A stretch of DNA of 64,000 nucleotides from Corynebacterium nuruki S6-4 (GCF_007970465.1 NZ_CP042429.1:1612001-1676000); one strand, 5' to 3'; shown: positions 16,629-25,979, counted from the stretch's first letter. The notes: generated from the letters alone by a model not told the origin. A program made the numbers and translations.

Positions 16629-17966
16629 TCAGAACACGGCGAAGGCGAGCTCGGACAACGAGTAGATCGCCAGTCCCGCCAGTGCGCCCACCACCGTGCC
16701 GTTGACGCGGATGAACTGGAGGTCCTTGCCGACCATCAGCTCGATCCGGTCGCTGGCCTCCGCGGCGTCCCACCGCTCGACGGTCTCGCCGATGATCGCG
16801 GTCACCGACCCGGCGTAGTTCTCCGCGAGGTAGGACGCCGCCCCGACGATCCGGGTCTCCAGCTCGTCCCGCAGGTCCGGCTCATCGCGGACGCGGGCCG
16901 CGAAGTCGGTGACCCACCCGACGATCTTGCGCCGCAGCAGCGACTCGGGGTCCCGGGCCATCTCCGTCACCGTCGAGCGCACCGACTCCCACACCGTGGC
17001 CGGCAGTGCCTGCGCCGCGCCGGACGAGAGGATGTCCTGTTTGAAGCCCTCCACCCGGGTGATGGTCTGCGGGTCGTGCTGCAGATCCTGGGCGAGGTCC
17101 CGGAGGAAGCGACGCAGTGAATGGCGGGCGTCATGGTCGGGGTTCGCCCGGACCTCGGCGGTGAACGCCTCCAGTTCCCGGCGGACCTTGTCCCCCACCA
17201 TCTCCCGGATGAATTTCGGGGCCCAGGACGGCGTCCGCTCGTCGATGAGCCGGGCGATCGTGTCCCCGTTGGCCCGGACCTTCTCGTCCACCCAGATGAT
17301 GACGGTGTTCTCCGCCTTGGCGGTGCGGCCCTCGGTGATGAGCTGTTCCAGTGCGCGGCCCAGCGGCGGTCCCCAGGCCGGTTCGGCGGCGCGGTCGACG
17401 ACGAGGGTCCGCAGCACCTGCTCGGCCTCCGCCGGGTCGATCCCGTTGACGACGAGGTCGAGGAGGCGTCCGGCCTCGGCCCCGACCTTCCCGGCGCCGC
17501 CGCCGTCGAGGACCCAGGTGGCCGCGCGCTGCGGGATCTCCGCCTCGGAGAGCTTCCGGGTGATCAGTGTGGCGTTGAGGAAGTTCTCGCCGACAAAGGT
17601 GCTCAGCGCATGGCCGACCTGGTCCTTCTTCTCCTTGATGATCGCGGTGTGCGGGATGGGGATACCCAGCGGATGGCGGAACAGTGCGGTGACGGCGAAC
17701 CAGTCGGCCAGGGCACCCACCATGCCGGCCTCGGCGGCGGCGCGGACGTACCCGGTCCAGCCGCCGTCCCGCCCGGTGGCCTCGAGCCAGCGGCACACGA
17801 GGTAGATGACCGTCGCGAGGACGAGCAGTCCGGTCGCGACCGTCTTGTGGCGGCGCAGGTCCGCCCGCCGTGCCGCCTCGTCCTCCGGGGAGGGGCCGGG
17901 GACGGGCAGGGGCGCCGGGGCGCCGGGTTGCCCGGTGTCTGGGGTGTGGTCGGCAGGAGTGGTCAC
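16629..17966 (-). CDS. DUF445 family membrane-associated protein
   Basis: A 445-residue protein with an N-terminal Pro-rich segment, one TM segment (TVATGLLVLATVIYLVCRWL), then the DUF445 signature GALADWFAVTALFRHPLGIP (about residues 80-100) and a long helical region. A second TM segment sits at the very C-terminus (NGTVVGALAGLAIYSLSELA). This hairpin topology with a large helical middle is typical of DUF445 (YheB-like) proteins. Function unknown. GTG at 17966 (MTTPADHTPD) is preferred; the longer frame adds an Arg-rich artefact. It lies 25 bp before DUF2516. Confidence 0.85.
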   Translation of the reverse strand: MTTPADHTPDTGQPGAPAPLPVPGPSPEDEAARRADLRRHKTVATGLLVLATVIYLVCRWLEATGRDGGWTGYVRAAAEAGMVGALADWFAVTALFRHPLGIPIPHTAIIKEKKDQVGHALSTFVGENFLNATLITRKLSEAEIPQRAATWVLDGGGAGKVGAEAGRLLDLVVNGIDPAEAEQVLRTLVVDRAAEPAWGPPLGRALEQLITEGRTAKAENTVIIWVDEKVRANGDTIARLIDERTPSWAPKFIREMVGDKVRRELEAFTAEVRANPDHDARHSLRRFLRDLAQDLQHDPQTITRVEGFKQDILSSGAAQALPATVWESVRSTVTEMARDPESLLRRKIVGWVTDFAARVRDEPDLRDELETRIVGAASYLAENYAGSVTAIIGETVERWDAAEASDRIELMVGKDLQFIRVNGTVVGALAGLAIYSLSELAFAVF

Positions 17967-18025
17967 GGCGTCCAGTATCCCACCGTCGTGCCGGACGCGG
18001 CGGCGCGGGCGGCCGCCCATGACAG

Positions 18026-18072
18026 AGCGGCGGGCCCGCACATCCCGGGGAGGGAGGTGCGGGCCCGCCGCT
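18026..18072 (-). terminator. Strong hairpin downstream of the small membrane gene
   Basis: A perfect 16-bp stem, AGCGGCGGGCCCGCAC at 18026-18041 with its complement at 18057-18072, and a 15-nt loop. There is no long T run, so it is a terminator-like hairpin between the small membrane protein and DUF445. Confidence 0.65.
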
Positions 18073-18140
18073 GTGGAGGTGCCCCGCTGTGGTCAGCGTG
18101 GGCGGCCCGGGCAGTCAGCACTGCCCGGCCCGGCTACCGG

Positions 18141-18482
18141 TTACTGGACGCGGCCGGTGGCCTTCTTGTAGGCGCGGTAGTCGCCGCGCGCGGCGTGCAC
18201 CGAGAAGAAACCGGCGAACAGGACGACGACACCGACGATCAGGCCGATGATGCCGATCATGTTGCCCTGGTCCGCCATCGGGGACGTCGTGTCCGAGCCT
18301 GCGGCGAAGCCGTAGACGAAGGTGCCGAAGCCCGCCAGGGAGACGAGGATCAGGCCGACGCCGATCCACAGTGAGCTCTTCGTCAGCGAGGTGTGCGGCG
18401 AGTCCCAGCTCGACGGCACGTAGCCGTCCAGGTAGGCCGGTTCACCGGCGAACATGACCTCACGGTCTCCATGGGAAGACAT
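18141..18482 (-). CDS. Small membrane protein following sdhCAB (113 aa)
   Basis: A predicted 113-residue protein with a polar N-terminal 35 residues, then two hydrophobic segments (SLWIGVGLILVSLAGFGTFV and MIGIIGLIVGVVVLFAGFFS) and a basic C-terminus (RAYKKATGR). ATG at 18482 has AGAGGA 5-6 nt upstream. It lies 119 bp after sdhB on the same strand; a comparable membrane protein follows sdhCAB in other corynebacteria, so a link to the succinate dehydrogenase locus is possible but unproven. It is followed by a strong hairpin. Confidence 0.75.
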   Translation of the reverse strand: MSSHGDREVMFAGEPAYLDGYVPSSWDSPHTSLTKSSLWIGVGLILVSLAGFGTFVYGFAAGSDTTSPMADQGNMIGIIGLIVGVVVLFAGFFSVHAARGDYRAYKKATGRVQ

Positions 18483-18601
18483 TGATTCCTCTTTCATCGG
18501 TCCGGGTGTGGAACGTCCAACAGTCAGGTGCCAGCTTAATCCACGGTCGGCCGGGGAACCGAGCGGACCGGGCCGTCGGCTCCCCTGCACGGGTGTGGTG
18601 G

Positions 18602-19354
18602 CTAGTCGTCCTTGCTGCCCTTGAAGGCGGCGCGGGCGCGCTCCTTCGTGATGGCGGCGACGGCGGTCAGCGGGATACCCGCCGGGCACACGTCGGCGCA
18701 CTCGCCGTACAGCGAGCACGGACCGAAGGTGCCCTCGACCTCGTCGACCATGTTGCGGGCACGGCGGCCACGCTCCATGCGACCCATCGGGGACAGCGTC
18801 ATGTGGACCAGCTTCGCGCCGGTGAACAGGTGCGCGGCACCGTTCGGGCAGGCGGCGACGCAGGCGCCGCAGCCGATGCAGGCGGCGTGGTCGAGCGCGA
18901 GCTCGGCGTCGTGGTGGTTGACCAGGAGGCTGTCGGCGTCCGGAGCGGTACCGGCGACGATCGAGACGAAGCCGCCCTTCTCCATGACGCGGTCCAGCGC
19001 GGACCGGTCGACGACCATGTCCTTGATCACCGGGTACGCGGCGGAACGCAGCGGCTCCAGCTTGATGGTGTCACCGTCGTTGAAACCGAAGAGTCGCTGC
19101 TGACAGGCCGGCTTGTTCTGGTCCGGGCCGTGGGGCCGGCCGTTGACCATGAGGCCGCAGGTACCGCAGATGCCCTCGCGGCAGTCGGAGGCGAAGGCGA
19201 AGGGCTCCTTGCCCGCCTCGACGTAGCCGGTGTTCACGTGGTCGAGCAGCTCCAGGATGGACATGGACTCGACAGCGTCAGGAACGGACACGGACTCGAA
19301 GTGACCCTCCGAGTTGCGGTCCGCCTGCCGCCAGATCTGAAGATTCAGTTTCAT
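18602..19354 (-). CDS. sdhB: Succinate dehydrogenase iron-sulfur subunit
   Basis: Electron-transfer subunit of succinate:menaquinone oxidoreductase, 250 residues. The [2Fe-2S] ligands are in DCREGICGTCGLMVNG with a distal Cys in KPACQQRL. The [4Fe-4S] motif is CIGCGACVAACP and the [3Fe-4S] motif CSLYGECADVCP. The ATG at 19354 shares one base with the sdhA stop (TAATG), so the two are translationally coupled. It is the last gene of the sdhCAB unit. Confidence 0.97.
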   Translation of the reverse strand: MKLNLQIWRQADRNSEGHFESVSVPDAVESMSILELLDHVNTGYVEAGKEPFAFASDCREGICGTCGLMVNGRPHGPDQNKPACQQRLFGFNDGDTIKLEPLRSAAYPVIKDMVVDRSALDRVMEKGGFVSIVAGTAPDADSLLVNHHDAELALDHAACIGCGACVAACPNGAAHLFTGAKLVHMTLSPMGRMERGRRARNMVDEVEGTFGPCSLYGECADVCPAGIPLTAVAAITKERARAAFKGSKDD

Positions 19355-21387
19355 TACTTGTAGTTCCTTGTCATCAGCGGAATGCGATCGAAGTACAGCG
19401 GCTCAGAGTGCCGGATGAACTTCTCGTCGCCGTTCGGCTCCCAGGCGGAGATGAAGCACCAGTTGTCGTCGTCGCGCTTCGCCTCGCCCTCGTCATCGAG
19501 GTGGTCCTCGCGGTAGTGGGCGCCACAGGACTCGTCGCGGTCGAGCGCGTCGACGCACATGAGCTCGCCGAGGTCCAGGTAGTCGGCGACGCGGATGGCG
19601 TACTCCAGCTCCTGGTTCATCTCGTCCTTGCCGCCGGGCACGAAGACGTTCTCCCAGAAGTCCTTGCGGACCGCGCGGATCTCGTCGATGCCCTCCTGCA
19701 TGTCCTTGACGTTACGGGCCACACCACAGCAGCGGTAGAGGATCTCACCGAGCTGGCGGTGGTAGTGCTGCGCACCGTGCGGGTTCGGGCCACGGATGTT
19801 GAGGATGTGGTCGATCCGGTCCTCGGAGCGCTTCAGGGCGTCCTGCGCGGCCTTGGAGTGGTCGTCCGGGGCGTCCTTGCCCAGCAGCGGGGCCAGGTAG
19901 TTCGGGATCGTGAACGGCAGGGTGAACCAGCCCTCCACCGAGGAGGAGAGCAGCGAGTTCGCGCCCAGCCGGTTCGCGCCGTGGTACATCCAGGAGGACT
20001 CGCCCGAGCAGAAGAGGCCCGGGATCGAGGTCATCTCGTGGAAGTCCGTCCACAGCCCGCCCATGGTGTAGTGGCAGGTCGGGGCGATGCGCATCGGGGT
20101 CTTGTACGCGTCGTCGCCGATGGCCTCCTCGTACATCTGGATGAGGTTGGAGTACCGCTCCCGGATGACATCCTCGCCGAGGTTGGCGATGGCGTGCGTG
20201 AGGTCGAGGTACACCGAGTTCTTCTTCGGACCCACACCGTAGCCGGCGTTGATCTGCTGGGCGTTGGCGCGCGAGGCGATGTCGCGGGGCACCAGGTTGC
20301 CGAACGCGGGGTAGCGGCGCTCGAGGAAGTAGTCGCGCTCGTCCTCGGGGATCGTCATCGGGTCGCGGTCGTCGCCCTTGGCCTTCGGGGTCCAGATGCG
20401 GCCGTCGTTGCGCAGCGACTCGGACATCAGGATGGTCTTCGACTGCCAGTCCGAGTTGACCGGCAGGCCGGTCGGGTGGAACTGCACGAAGGACGGGGAC
20501 GCCATGTAGGCACCCTGCTCGTAGGCACGCATGATCGCGCTGGCGTTGGAGTTCTTGGCCAGCGTGGACATGTGGTACACGTTGCCGTACCCGCCGGTGG
20601 CGAGAACGGTGACGTGGCCGGTGTGGGCCTTGAGCTCACCGGTGATGATGTTGCGGGCGATGATGCCCTTGCACACGCCGTCCTCGACGATGATGTCCTG
20701 GACGTCGTTGTGGGTGTAGATCTCGACGTTGCCGGCACCGATCTGCCGGTACAGCGCGGAGGTCGTCGCCAGCTGCAGCTGCTGACCGGTCTGACCGCGG
20801 GTGTAGAAGGTGCGGGAGACCTGCACGCCACCGAAGGAACGGTTGGCGAGGGTTCCGCCGTACTCGCGGGAGAACGGGGCGCCGATGGCGTTCATGTGGT
20901 CGATGACCTTCGGCGATTCCATCGCCAGGCGCCAGCAGTCGTTCTCGCGGCAACGGTAGTCGCCGCCCTTGACCGTGTCCTTGGTGTGGTTGTACGTCGA
21001 GTCGTTGTCCAGGCGCTTGGAGCGCGAGGAGTTCACGCCGCCCTGGGCGGCGATCGAGTGCGCACGGCGGGGGCTGTCGTGGTAGGTGAAGACCTTCACG
21101 TCGTAGCCCAGCTCGCCGAGGGCGGCTGCGGCGGCACCGCCGGCGAGGCCGGTACCGACGATGAGGACCTTGAACTTCGCGCGGTTCAGCGGCGACACGA
21201 GCTTGAAGTGCTCCTTGTCGAACTGCCACTGCTGCTGCTGACCGACCTCGTGCGGGGCATTGTCCTTGAGGACCTTGCCGACCGAGACGCCGGGCACGGC
21301 GGATTCCGGGGCGGTGAAGGCCGCCACGGCCTCGTCGTAGTTGAAGTCCGCGGTCTGGTTGTGCGGGTGGGGCTTGCTCATACCCAT
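19354..21387 (-). CDS. sdhA: Succinate dehydrogenase flavoprotein subunit
   Basis: Catalytic subunit oxidising succinate to fumarate, with covalently bound FAD, on the inner face of the membrane. The product is 677 residues, as usual for the long actinobacterial/Bacillus-type SdhA. The FAD dinucleotide fold is VLIVGTGLAGGAAAAALGELG. The covalent-FAD His region is RRAHSIAAQGGVN, substrate-site residues are in FVQFHPTGLP and HYTMGGLWTD, and the catalytic Arg region is SRANAQQINAG. ATG at 21387 has AAGGAGAAG about 9 nt upstream. It follows sdhC by 29 bp. Confidence 0.97.
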   Translation of the reverse strand: MGMSKPHPHNQTADFNYDEAVAAFTAPESAVPGVSVGKVLKDNAPHEVGQQQQWQFDKEHFKLVSPLNRAKFKVLIVGTGLAGGAAAAALGELGYDVKVFTYHDSPRRAHSIAAQGGVNSSRSKRLDNDSTYNHTKDTVKGGDYRCRENDCWRLAMESPKVIDHMNAIGAPFSREYGGTLANRSFGGVQVSRTFYTRGQTGQQLQLATTSALYRQIGAGNVEIYTHNDVQDIIVEDGVCKGIIARNIITGELKAHTGHVTVLATGGYGNVYHMSTLAKNSNASAIMRAYEQGAYMASPSFVQFHPTGLPVNSDWQSKTILMSESLRNDGRIWTPKAKGDDRDPMTIPEDERDYFLERRYPAFGNLVPRDIASRANAQQINAGYGVGPKKNSVYLDLTHAIANLGEDVIRERYSNLIQMYEEAIGDDAYKTPMRIAPTCHYTMGGLWTDFHEMTSIPGLFCSGESSWMYHGANRLGANSLLSSSVEGWFTLPFTIPNYLAPLLGKDAPDDHSKAAQDALKRSEDRIDHILNIRGPNPHGAQHYHRQLGEILYRCCGVARNVKDMQEGIDEIRAVRKDFWENVFVPGGKDEMNQELEYAIRVADYLDLGELMCVDALDRDESCGAHYREDHLDDEGEAKRDDDNWCFISAWEPNGDEKFIRHSEPLYFDRIPLMTRNYK

Positions 21388-21416
21388 AAGTGTTCTCTTC
21401 TCCTTGTCCAGATCCG

Positions 21417-22157
21417 CTAGCTACCGAGTCCGCAGAGGACGGCCACCGGAATGGAGATGTTCCCGATCATGATGATCGCCGGCACGATGTAGGAGATCCA
21501 CAGGATCACCTGACGCCAGCGGTGCCCGGTGATGCCCAGGTCCGAGGACGCGAGCCAGATACCGTGGCTCAGGTGCAGGAACAGCACGAGCATGCACAGG
21601 ATGTAGATGATCGCGACCCACGGGCGGTCGAACGACGAGACGAGGTTGTTGTACGCCTGGTTGTGCTCGAAGGAGCTGCTGGCGACGCCCTTGCCGATGG
21701 TCAGGTCGAGGATGTGGAAGATGATGAACAGCAGCAGCACGGCACCGGTGCCCAGCATGGAGCTGGCGGTGAACACGTTGAAGCTCTTCACCTTGCCGGT
21801 CCGCTTGAAGCGGCCGCGGGACTGGTGGCTGCGGCCCTTCAGCGCGAAGGCGCACCACACGTGGAGCACGAGCGCGATGATCAGGATCACACGCAGGGCC
21901 CACAGGATGCCCTCGCGGGGCACCAGCGGCTCACCCATGCGGCGCAGGAAGTCCGCGTAATCGTTGAAGTGGTCGGCACCCATGTAAATCTTCAGGTTGC
22001 CGATCATGTGGAACAGGACAAAAAGGGCGAAGATGAGGCCGGTCACGGCCATCGTCAGCTTCATCGCCCAGGAGGGGAATCCCGGCTTCTCCCTCAGGGG
22101 TTTGATGTTCACTTTCCCGTGCGCCAGTGCAACGGGATCATCGTATTTAACAGTCAT
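21417..22157 (-). CDS. sdhC: Succinate dehydrogenase cytochrome b556/b558 subunit
   Basis: Single membrane anchor of a type-B succinate:menaquinone reductase, 246 residues with five hydrophobic segments. Candidate haem-ligand histidines lie in LFVLFHMIGNLKIY, ALVLHVWCAFAL, LFIIFHILDL and FLHLSHGIWLA. No sdhD is present, as expected for this type. ATG at 22157 has GGAGG 4 nt upstream. Upstream lie a GlxR-like site and a DtxR-like box (separate entries), consistent with the iron- and cAMP-dependent control known for corynebacterial sdhCAB. Confidence 0.95.
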   Translation of the reverse strand: MTVKYDDPVALAHGKVNIKPLREKPGFPSWAMKLTMAVTGLIFALFVLFHMIGNLKIYMGADHFNDYADFLRRMGEPLVPREGILWALRVILIIALVLHVWCAFALKGRSHQSRGRFKRTGKVKSFNVFTASSMLGTGAVLLLFIIFHILDLTIGKGVASSSFEHNQAYNNLVSSFDRPWVAIIYILCMLVLFLHLSHGIWLASSDLGITGHRWRQVILWISYIVPAIIMIGNISIPVAVLCGLGS

Positions 22158-22224
22158 GGCACCTCCAGTGTCCTTGCCACCATACGACTGGGATAGTGGC
22201 TGACACTAACCGGACCCCCCTCGA

Positions 22225-22238
22225 GTGAAAAACATCAC
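22225..22238. promoter_or_regulatory. Candidate GlxR (CRP-type) site upstream of sdhCAB
   Basis: GTGA-N6-TCAC (gtgaaaaacatcac on the plus strand), 68 bp upstream of sdhC. The half-sites and 6-bp spacing match the core of the corynebacterial GlxR consensus TGTGA-N6-TCACA. GlxR control of sdhCAB is reported in C. glutamicum; binding here is inferred. Confidence 0.6.
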
Positions 22239-22276
22239 GTTTACCCCCGGGCGACCACGGCCGATCCCCCATAACA

Positions 22277-22295
22277 CGAGGTAAGGCTAACTTTT
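22277..22295. promoter_or_regulatory. Candidate DtxR box upstream of sdhCAB
   Basis: The core AGGTAAGGCTAAC (22279-22291) matches the central 13 bp of the 19-bp DtxR consensus TTAGGTWAGSCTAACCTAA; only the outer bases differ. DtxR in C. glutamicum acts directly on sdhCAB. It lies 120-138 bp upstream of the sdhC start, in the gap before the GH65 gene. Confidence 0.7.
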
Positions 22296-22332
22296 TAGGG
22301 CGCCGCGACCCCCGGCGCGGCGTCCCTGACAG

Positions 22333-25077
22333 TTATCTTGACATCACTGTCTGCCCGGTGACCGTCACCGGAGTGGTACCGACCTCGATCTCCTGACCGC
22401 ACACCCGCAGCGGGCCGACGAGCCCCTCCCCGCCGTCGATGATCTGCAGGGTCACCTCCCCGTCAGTCACCGTCACGGCCACGACATAGCCCAGCAGACT
22501 CAGATGGAACTGCAGCTTCTCCCACCCGTCCGGGAGGCGCGGGTCGATACTGAACCGGCCACCGTCGTCCCGGAAACCGCCGAAACCGTACACCAGCGAA
22601 CTCCACACCCCGCCGCAGGACGCGATATGCACCCCGTCGGTCGTGTTGCCGTGCAGATCGGTGAGGTCCAGGAGCAGACCGCGACGGAAGAAGTCCATCG
22701 CCTTGTCGCCGTCGCCCAGTTCCGCGGCCATGATGGACTGCACCACCGCCGACAACGACGAATCCCCCGTCGTCAACCGGTCGTAGTAGAGGTAGTCGCG
22801 CCGCTTGACCTCCTCGGGGAAGATCGACCCGCGCAGGAACAGCGCGAGGACGACATCCGCCTGCTTGAGGATCTGGTACCGGTAGATCGTCAGCGGGTGG
22901 TAGTAGAGGAGCAGCGGACGCTTGGGCCCGGTCTCCGGGTCGTCGAGGTTCCACAGCTGCCGGTTCATGAACTGGTCGTCCTGCGGATTGACCTGCATCC
23001 GCTCATTGAACGGGATGTACATCACCTCCGCGGCATGGGCCCACAACGCCACCTCATCCTGTGACAGTGCCGCCCGGGCCACGAGATCGCCGAAGGCGTC
23101 CGGCCGGTCCGTCGCCATCTGCCGCAGCACCTCGGAGGCCGCCCGCAGCGTGAACTGGGCCATGACATTGGTGTACAGGTTGTTGTTCACCACGGTCGTG
23201 TACTCGTCCGGGCCCGTGACCGAATGGATCTCGAACCGGTCGCCGGACGCACTGAAGAAGCCCAGCGACATGAAGAACCGCGCCGTGCCGACCAGGATGT
23301 GGATCCCCTCCCGGAGCAGGAAGTCCGTGTCCCCGGTCGCGTAGACGTACTTCATCAGGGCATAGGAGATGTCCGCGTCGATGTGGTACTGCGCGGTCCC
23401 CGCGGCGTAGTAGGCGCTGGACTCGTGACCGTTGATCGTCCGCCACGGGAACAGGACGCCGTCGTGCGAGAGCTCCCGGGCCCGCTCCGCCGCCGCGGGC
23501 AGCATCTGGTAGCGGAACCGCAGGGCGTTCCGGGCGAACTGCGGACTCGTGTAGGTGAGGAACGGGTTGACGTAGATCTCCGTGTCCCAGAAATAGTGCC
23601 CGCCGTAGCCGGAGCCGGTCAGCCCCTTCGCCGGCACCCCCTGGGTCTCCGCCCGCGCGGACGCCTGCACCAGCTGGAACAGGTTCCACCGGATCGCCTG
23701 CTGCAGCGCCGGATGGCCCGGCACCCGGACATCCGAGCGCCGCCAGAACCGGCCCAGCCAGTCCGCCTGGTTCGACTGCAGCGTGTGGTAGCCGACCGCC
23801 TTGGCCCGGTTGATCGTCCGGGCACAGCGGAACGCCAGTTCCTCGGCGTTGACGTGCCGGGAGGAATGGTAGGAGACGAACTTCTCCAGCCGTAGCCGCA
23901 TCCCCCGCCGCCCGTTGAGGTGGTAGACCACCCGGGCGACGTCCTCGCGCAGTTCGGTGTGCATCTCCACACCCTCGGCGCGGGTGTCCCCGGGCTCACC
24001 GCCCAGATCGAGGACATGGTCCATGCTCACCGCCACGGTCATCCCCGAATTGGCGATGCGGTAGCCGAGGGTGACCCGCTGGTCCTCCGGGTGCGCCTGG
24101 TAGGTCGGTTCGAAGACCCGGCCGCTGAACTGCTCGTTCTTCCGCGGGTCGAAACCGGCGGACGCCGCACCGGACGCTGTGCCGGCTGTGCCGGCTGTGC
24201 CGGCTATGCCAGCTGTGCCCGCTGCCCCGGCTGCACCTGTGGCCCCGTCGGGACCGGATTCCGTCGACGTCGCGTGGTGGCCGAGGATCGTCGAGAACTC
24301 GTCCTCCCCGTCCTGCCGGTTGAGGATCTGGGAGGAGACGACCACGGCGGCGTCCGCGTCGAGCAGTTCGACCTCCAGACTCATGATCGCCAGATGGCGT
24401 TCCTGGAACGAGACCATCCGGTCGGTGATGACCCGCACCCGCTTGCCTGCGGAGGTACGCCAGATGAAACTGCGGCGCTCCACCCCCTCGCGAAAGTCGA
24501 TGCCCCGCCCGTAGTCCTCGACCTCCACCGCGCCGAGACGCAGTGGCTCATCGTCGATGTACAGCCGCATCGCCTTGGCGTCCGGCACCTGCACGATGGC
24601 CTGACCCTCGCGGGCGAGCCCGTAGGCGTTCTCGGCGTGCTCGATGTCCCACGTCTCGTGCACACCGTTGATGAAGGTCCCGTGTTCGGCGGAGTCCCGC
24701 CCCTCGGCCGGGTTGCCGCGCATCCCCAGATAGCCGTTGCTCAGGGCGAACAGGCTCTCGGAGACGCCCAGCGGCGTCCGCTCCGGGATCCGCTCGTGCC
24801 AGCCCCACTCGTCGACCGGATTGTTCTCCCGGTCGAGCAGGTCCGCCGGGTCCACCCCGCTGTGATGCATGTCGGTCCGGTAGCCGGGAGGGAAGAACAG
24901 GTCCTCCCCGGCCGCATCAGCACCGGGCCCGCCGGGCCCGCCGAGCCCACCGGGACCACCGAGGTCATCGAGCAGGTCGCTGTCGATGGGCCGGTTGATC
25001 ACCGACGCCACCCGCCGACGCTGTGCGAGGAACTCCTCGAGCCGGGCATTGTCGTCGGCGTTGCCGTCACCGCTCAT
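22333..25077 (-). CDS. Glycoside hydrolase family 65 phosphorylase (maltose/trehalose/kojibiose type)
   Basis: Inverting disaccharide phosphorylase releasing beta-glucose-1-phosphate. The product is 914 residues, longer than the usual 750-800. GH65 signatures: the N-terminal domain LFALSNGYLGMRGNPAEG, then the (alpha/alpha)6 barrel with GSGYGGHYFWDTEIYVNPF and the catalytic-acid region EIHSVTGPDEYTTVVNNNLY. The extra length comes from a Gly/Pro run near residue 45 and an Ala/Gly/Thr insert near 275-310 encoded by 9-bp tandem repeats (about 24175-24240). The start at 25077 (MSGDGNADDN) has AAGG 9 nt upstream; 25095 has none. Paired with a beta-phosphoglucomutase upstream, as Rv3400-Rv3401. Substrate preference cannot be read from the sequence. 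Confidence 0.9.
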   Translation of the reverse strand: MSGDGNADDNARLEEFLAQRRRVASVINRPIDSDLLDDLGGPGGLGGPGGPGADAAGEDLFFPPGYRTDMHHSGVDPADLLDRENNPVDEWGWHERIPERTPLGVSESLFALSNGYLGMRGNPAEGRDSAEHGTFINGVHETWDIEHAENAYGLAREGQAIVQVPDAKAMRLYIDDEPLRLGAVEVEDYGRGIDFREGVERRSFIWRTSAGKRVRVITDRMVSFQERHLAIMSLEVELLDADAAVVVSSQILNRQDGEDEFSTILGHHATSTESGPDGATGAAGAAGTAGIAGTAGTAGTASGAASAGFDPRKNEQFSGRVFEPTYQAHPEDQRVTLGYRIANSGMTVAVSMDHVLDLGGEPGDTRAEGVEMHTELREDVARVVYHLNGRRGMRLRLEKFVSYHSSRHVNAEELAFRCARTINRAKAVGYHTLQSNQADWLGRFWRRSDVRVPGHPALQQAIRWNLFQLVQASARAETQGVPAKGLTGSGYGGHYFWDTEIYVNPFLTYTSPQFARNALRFRYQMLPAAAERARELSHDGVLFPWRTINGHESSAYYAAGTAQYHIDADISYALMKYVYATGDTDFLLREGIHILVGTARFFMSLGFFSASGDRFEIHSVTGPDEYTTVVNNNLYTNVMAQFTLRAASEVLRQMATDRPDAFGDLVARAALSQDEVALWAHAAEVMYIPFNERMQVNPQDDQFMNRQLWNLDDPETGPKRPLLLYYHPLTIYRYQILKQADVVLALFLRGSIFPEEVKRRDYLYYDRLTTGDSSLSAVVQSIMAAELGDGDKAMDFFRRGLLLDLTDLHGNTTDGVHIASCGGVWSSLVYGFGGFRDDGGRFSIDPRLPDGWEKLQFHLSLLGYVVAVTVTDGEVTLQIIDGGEGLVGPLRVCGQEIEVGTTPVTVTGQTVMSR

Positions 25078-25202
25078 GAATGTGACCTTTCCCATGGTTG
25101 CTGTGTTCTGACAGTTCTGACGGTTCTGACAGTCCTGAAAGTCCCGGCAGTTCCCGTGCTGTTCCCGTGCTGTTCCCTGTTCCGGGGTCGTGCGCGCCCA
25201 CC

Positions 25203-25979
25203 CTAGAACGTCCCGACGAAATCGCCGGGATCGGCGACGACGACATCGGCGCCGGCGTCCAGCAGTGCCTGCCGCCCCGCGCCGCGGTCGACCCCGACCA
25301 CCAGGCCGAAGCTGCCCGCCCGACCCGCCGCGACGCCCGAGGTGGCGTCCTCGACGACGACCGCCCGGTCCCGCGGGACGCCCAGCACCGCCGCCGCGTA
25401 GGCGTACGTGTCCGGCCGCGGCTTGCCCGGCAGGCCGTGCTCGGCGGCGGTCCCGCCGTCCACGACGAGACCGAACCGGTCGAGCAGCCCCGCGGCGGTG
25501 AGGACCCGACGGGCATTGCGCGACGAGCTGACCACGGCGACCTGCACCGGAGTCGGCTCCAGCGCATCGAGCAGCGCCACCGTCCCGGGGTAGGGGTCGA
25601 TGCCCCGGTCGAGCAGCCGGAGGAACTCCGCGTTCTTCCGCAGGCCCAGTCCGGTGACCGTGTCGTCCGCCGGATCGTCCGCCCCGGCCCGGCCGGCGGC
25701 CGCCCGGTCCTCCGGAAGCCCGATGCCGCGGGACTCCAGCAGGCTGCGGACGCCCTCGAAGCGGTTGCGGCCGTCGAGGTGGTCGAAATAGTCCTGCCCG
25801 GTGTAGGGGGCGACGTCCTCGCCCGTCCGCGCGGTCCAGCCGGCGAAGAAGTCGGTGAACATCGCGGACCAGGCCGCCCGGTGCAGATCCGCGGTCGGGG
25901 TGATCACACCGTCCAGGTCGAACAGCACCGCGTCGTAGGCGGTCAGGTCGTATCCCGTCAGATCGGTGGTGTCACTCAT
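25203..25979 (-). CDS. pgmB: HAD-superfamily beta-phosphoglucomutase
   Basis: Converts beta-glucose-1-phosphate from the GH65 enzyme to glucose-6-phosphate. The product is 258 residues. HAD motif I is AVLFDLDGVITPTADLH, with the second Asp typical of mutases. The cap-domain motif TGQDYFDHLDGRNRFEGVRS is characteristic of this subfamily. Motif II is AVVSSSRN, motif III Lys is in GLPGKPRPDTYAYAA and motif IV is VVVEDATSGVAAGRAG. ATG at 25979 has AGGAGG 9 nt upstream, which rules out the start at 26012. It lies 125 bp before the GH65 start; the gap holds short GTTCTGAC-type tandem repeats (about 25100-25175). Confidence 0.9.
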   Translation of the reverse strand: MSDTTDLTGYDLTAYDAVLFDLDGVITPTADLHRAAWSAMFTDFFAGWTARTGEDVAPYTGQDYFDHLDGRNRFEGVRSLLESRGIGLPEDRAAAGRAGADDPADDTVTGLGLRKNAEFLRLLDRGIDPYPGTVALLDALEPTPVQVAVVSSSRNARRVLTAAGLLDRFGLVVDGGTAAEHGLPGKPRPDTYAYAAAVLGVPRDRAVVVEDATSGVAAGRAGSFGLVVGVDRGAGRQALLDAGADVVVADPGDFVGTF

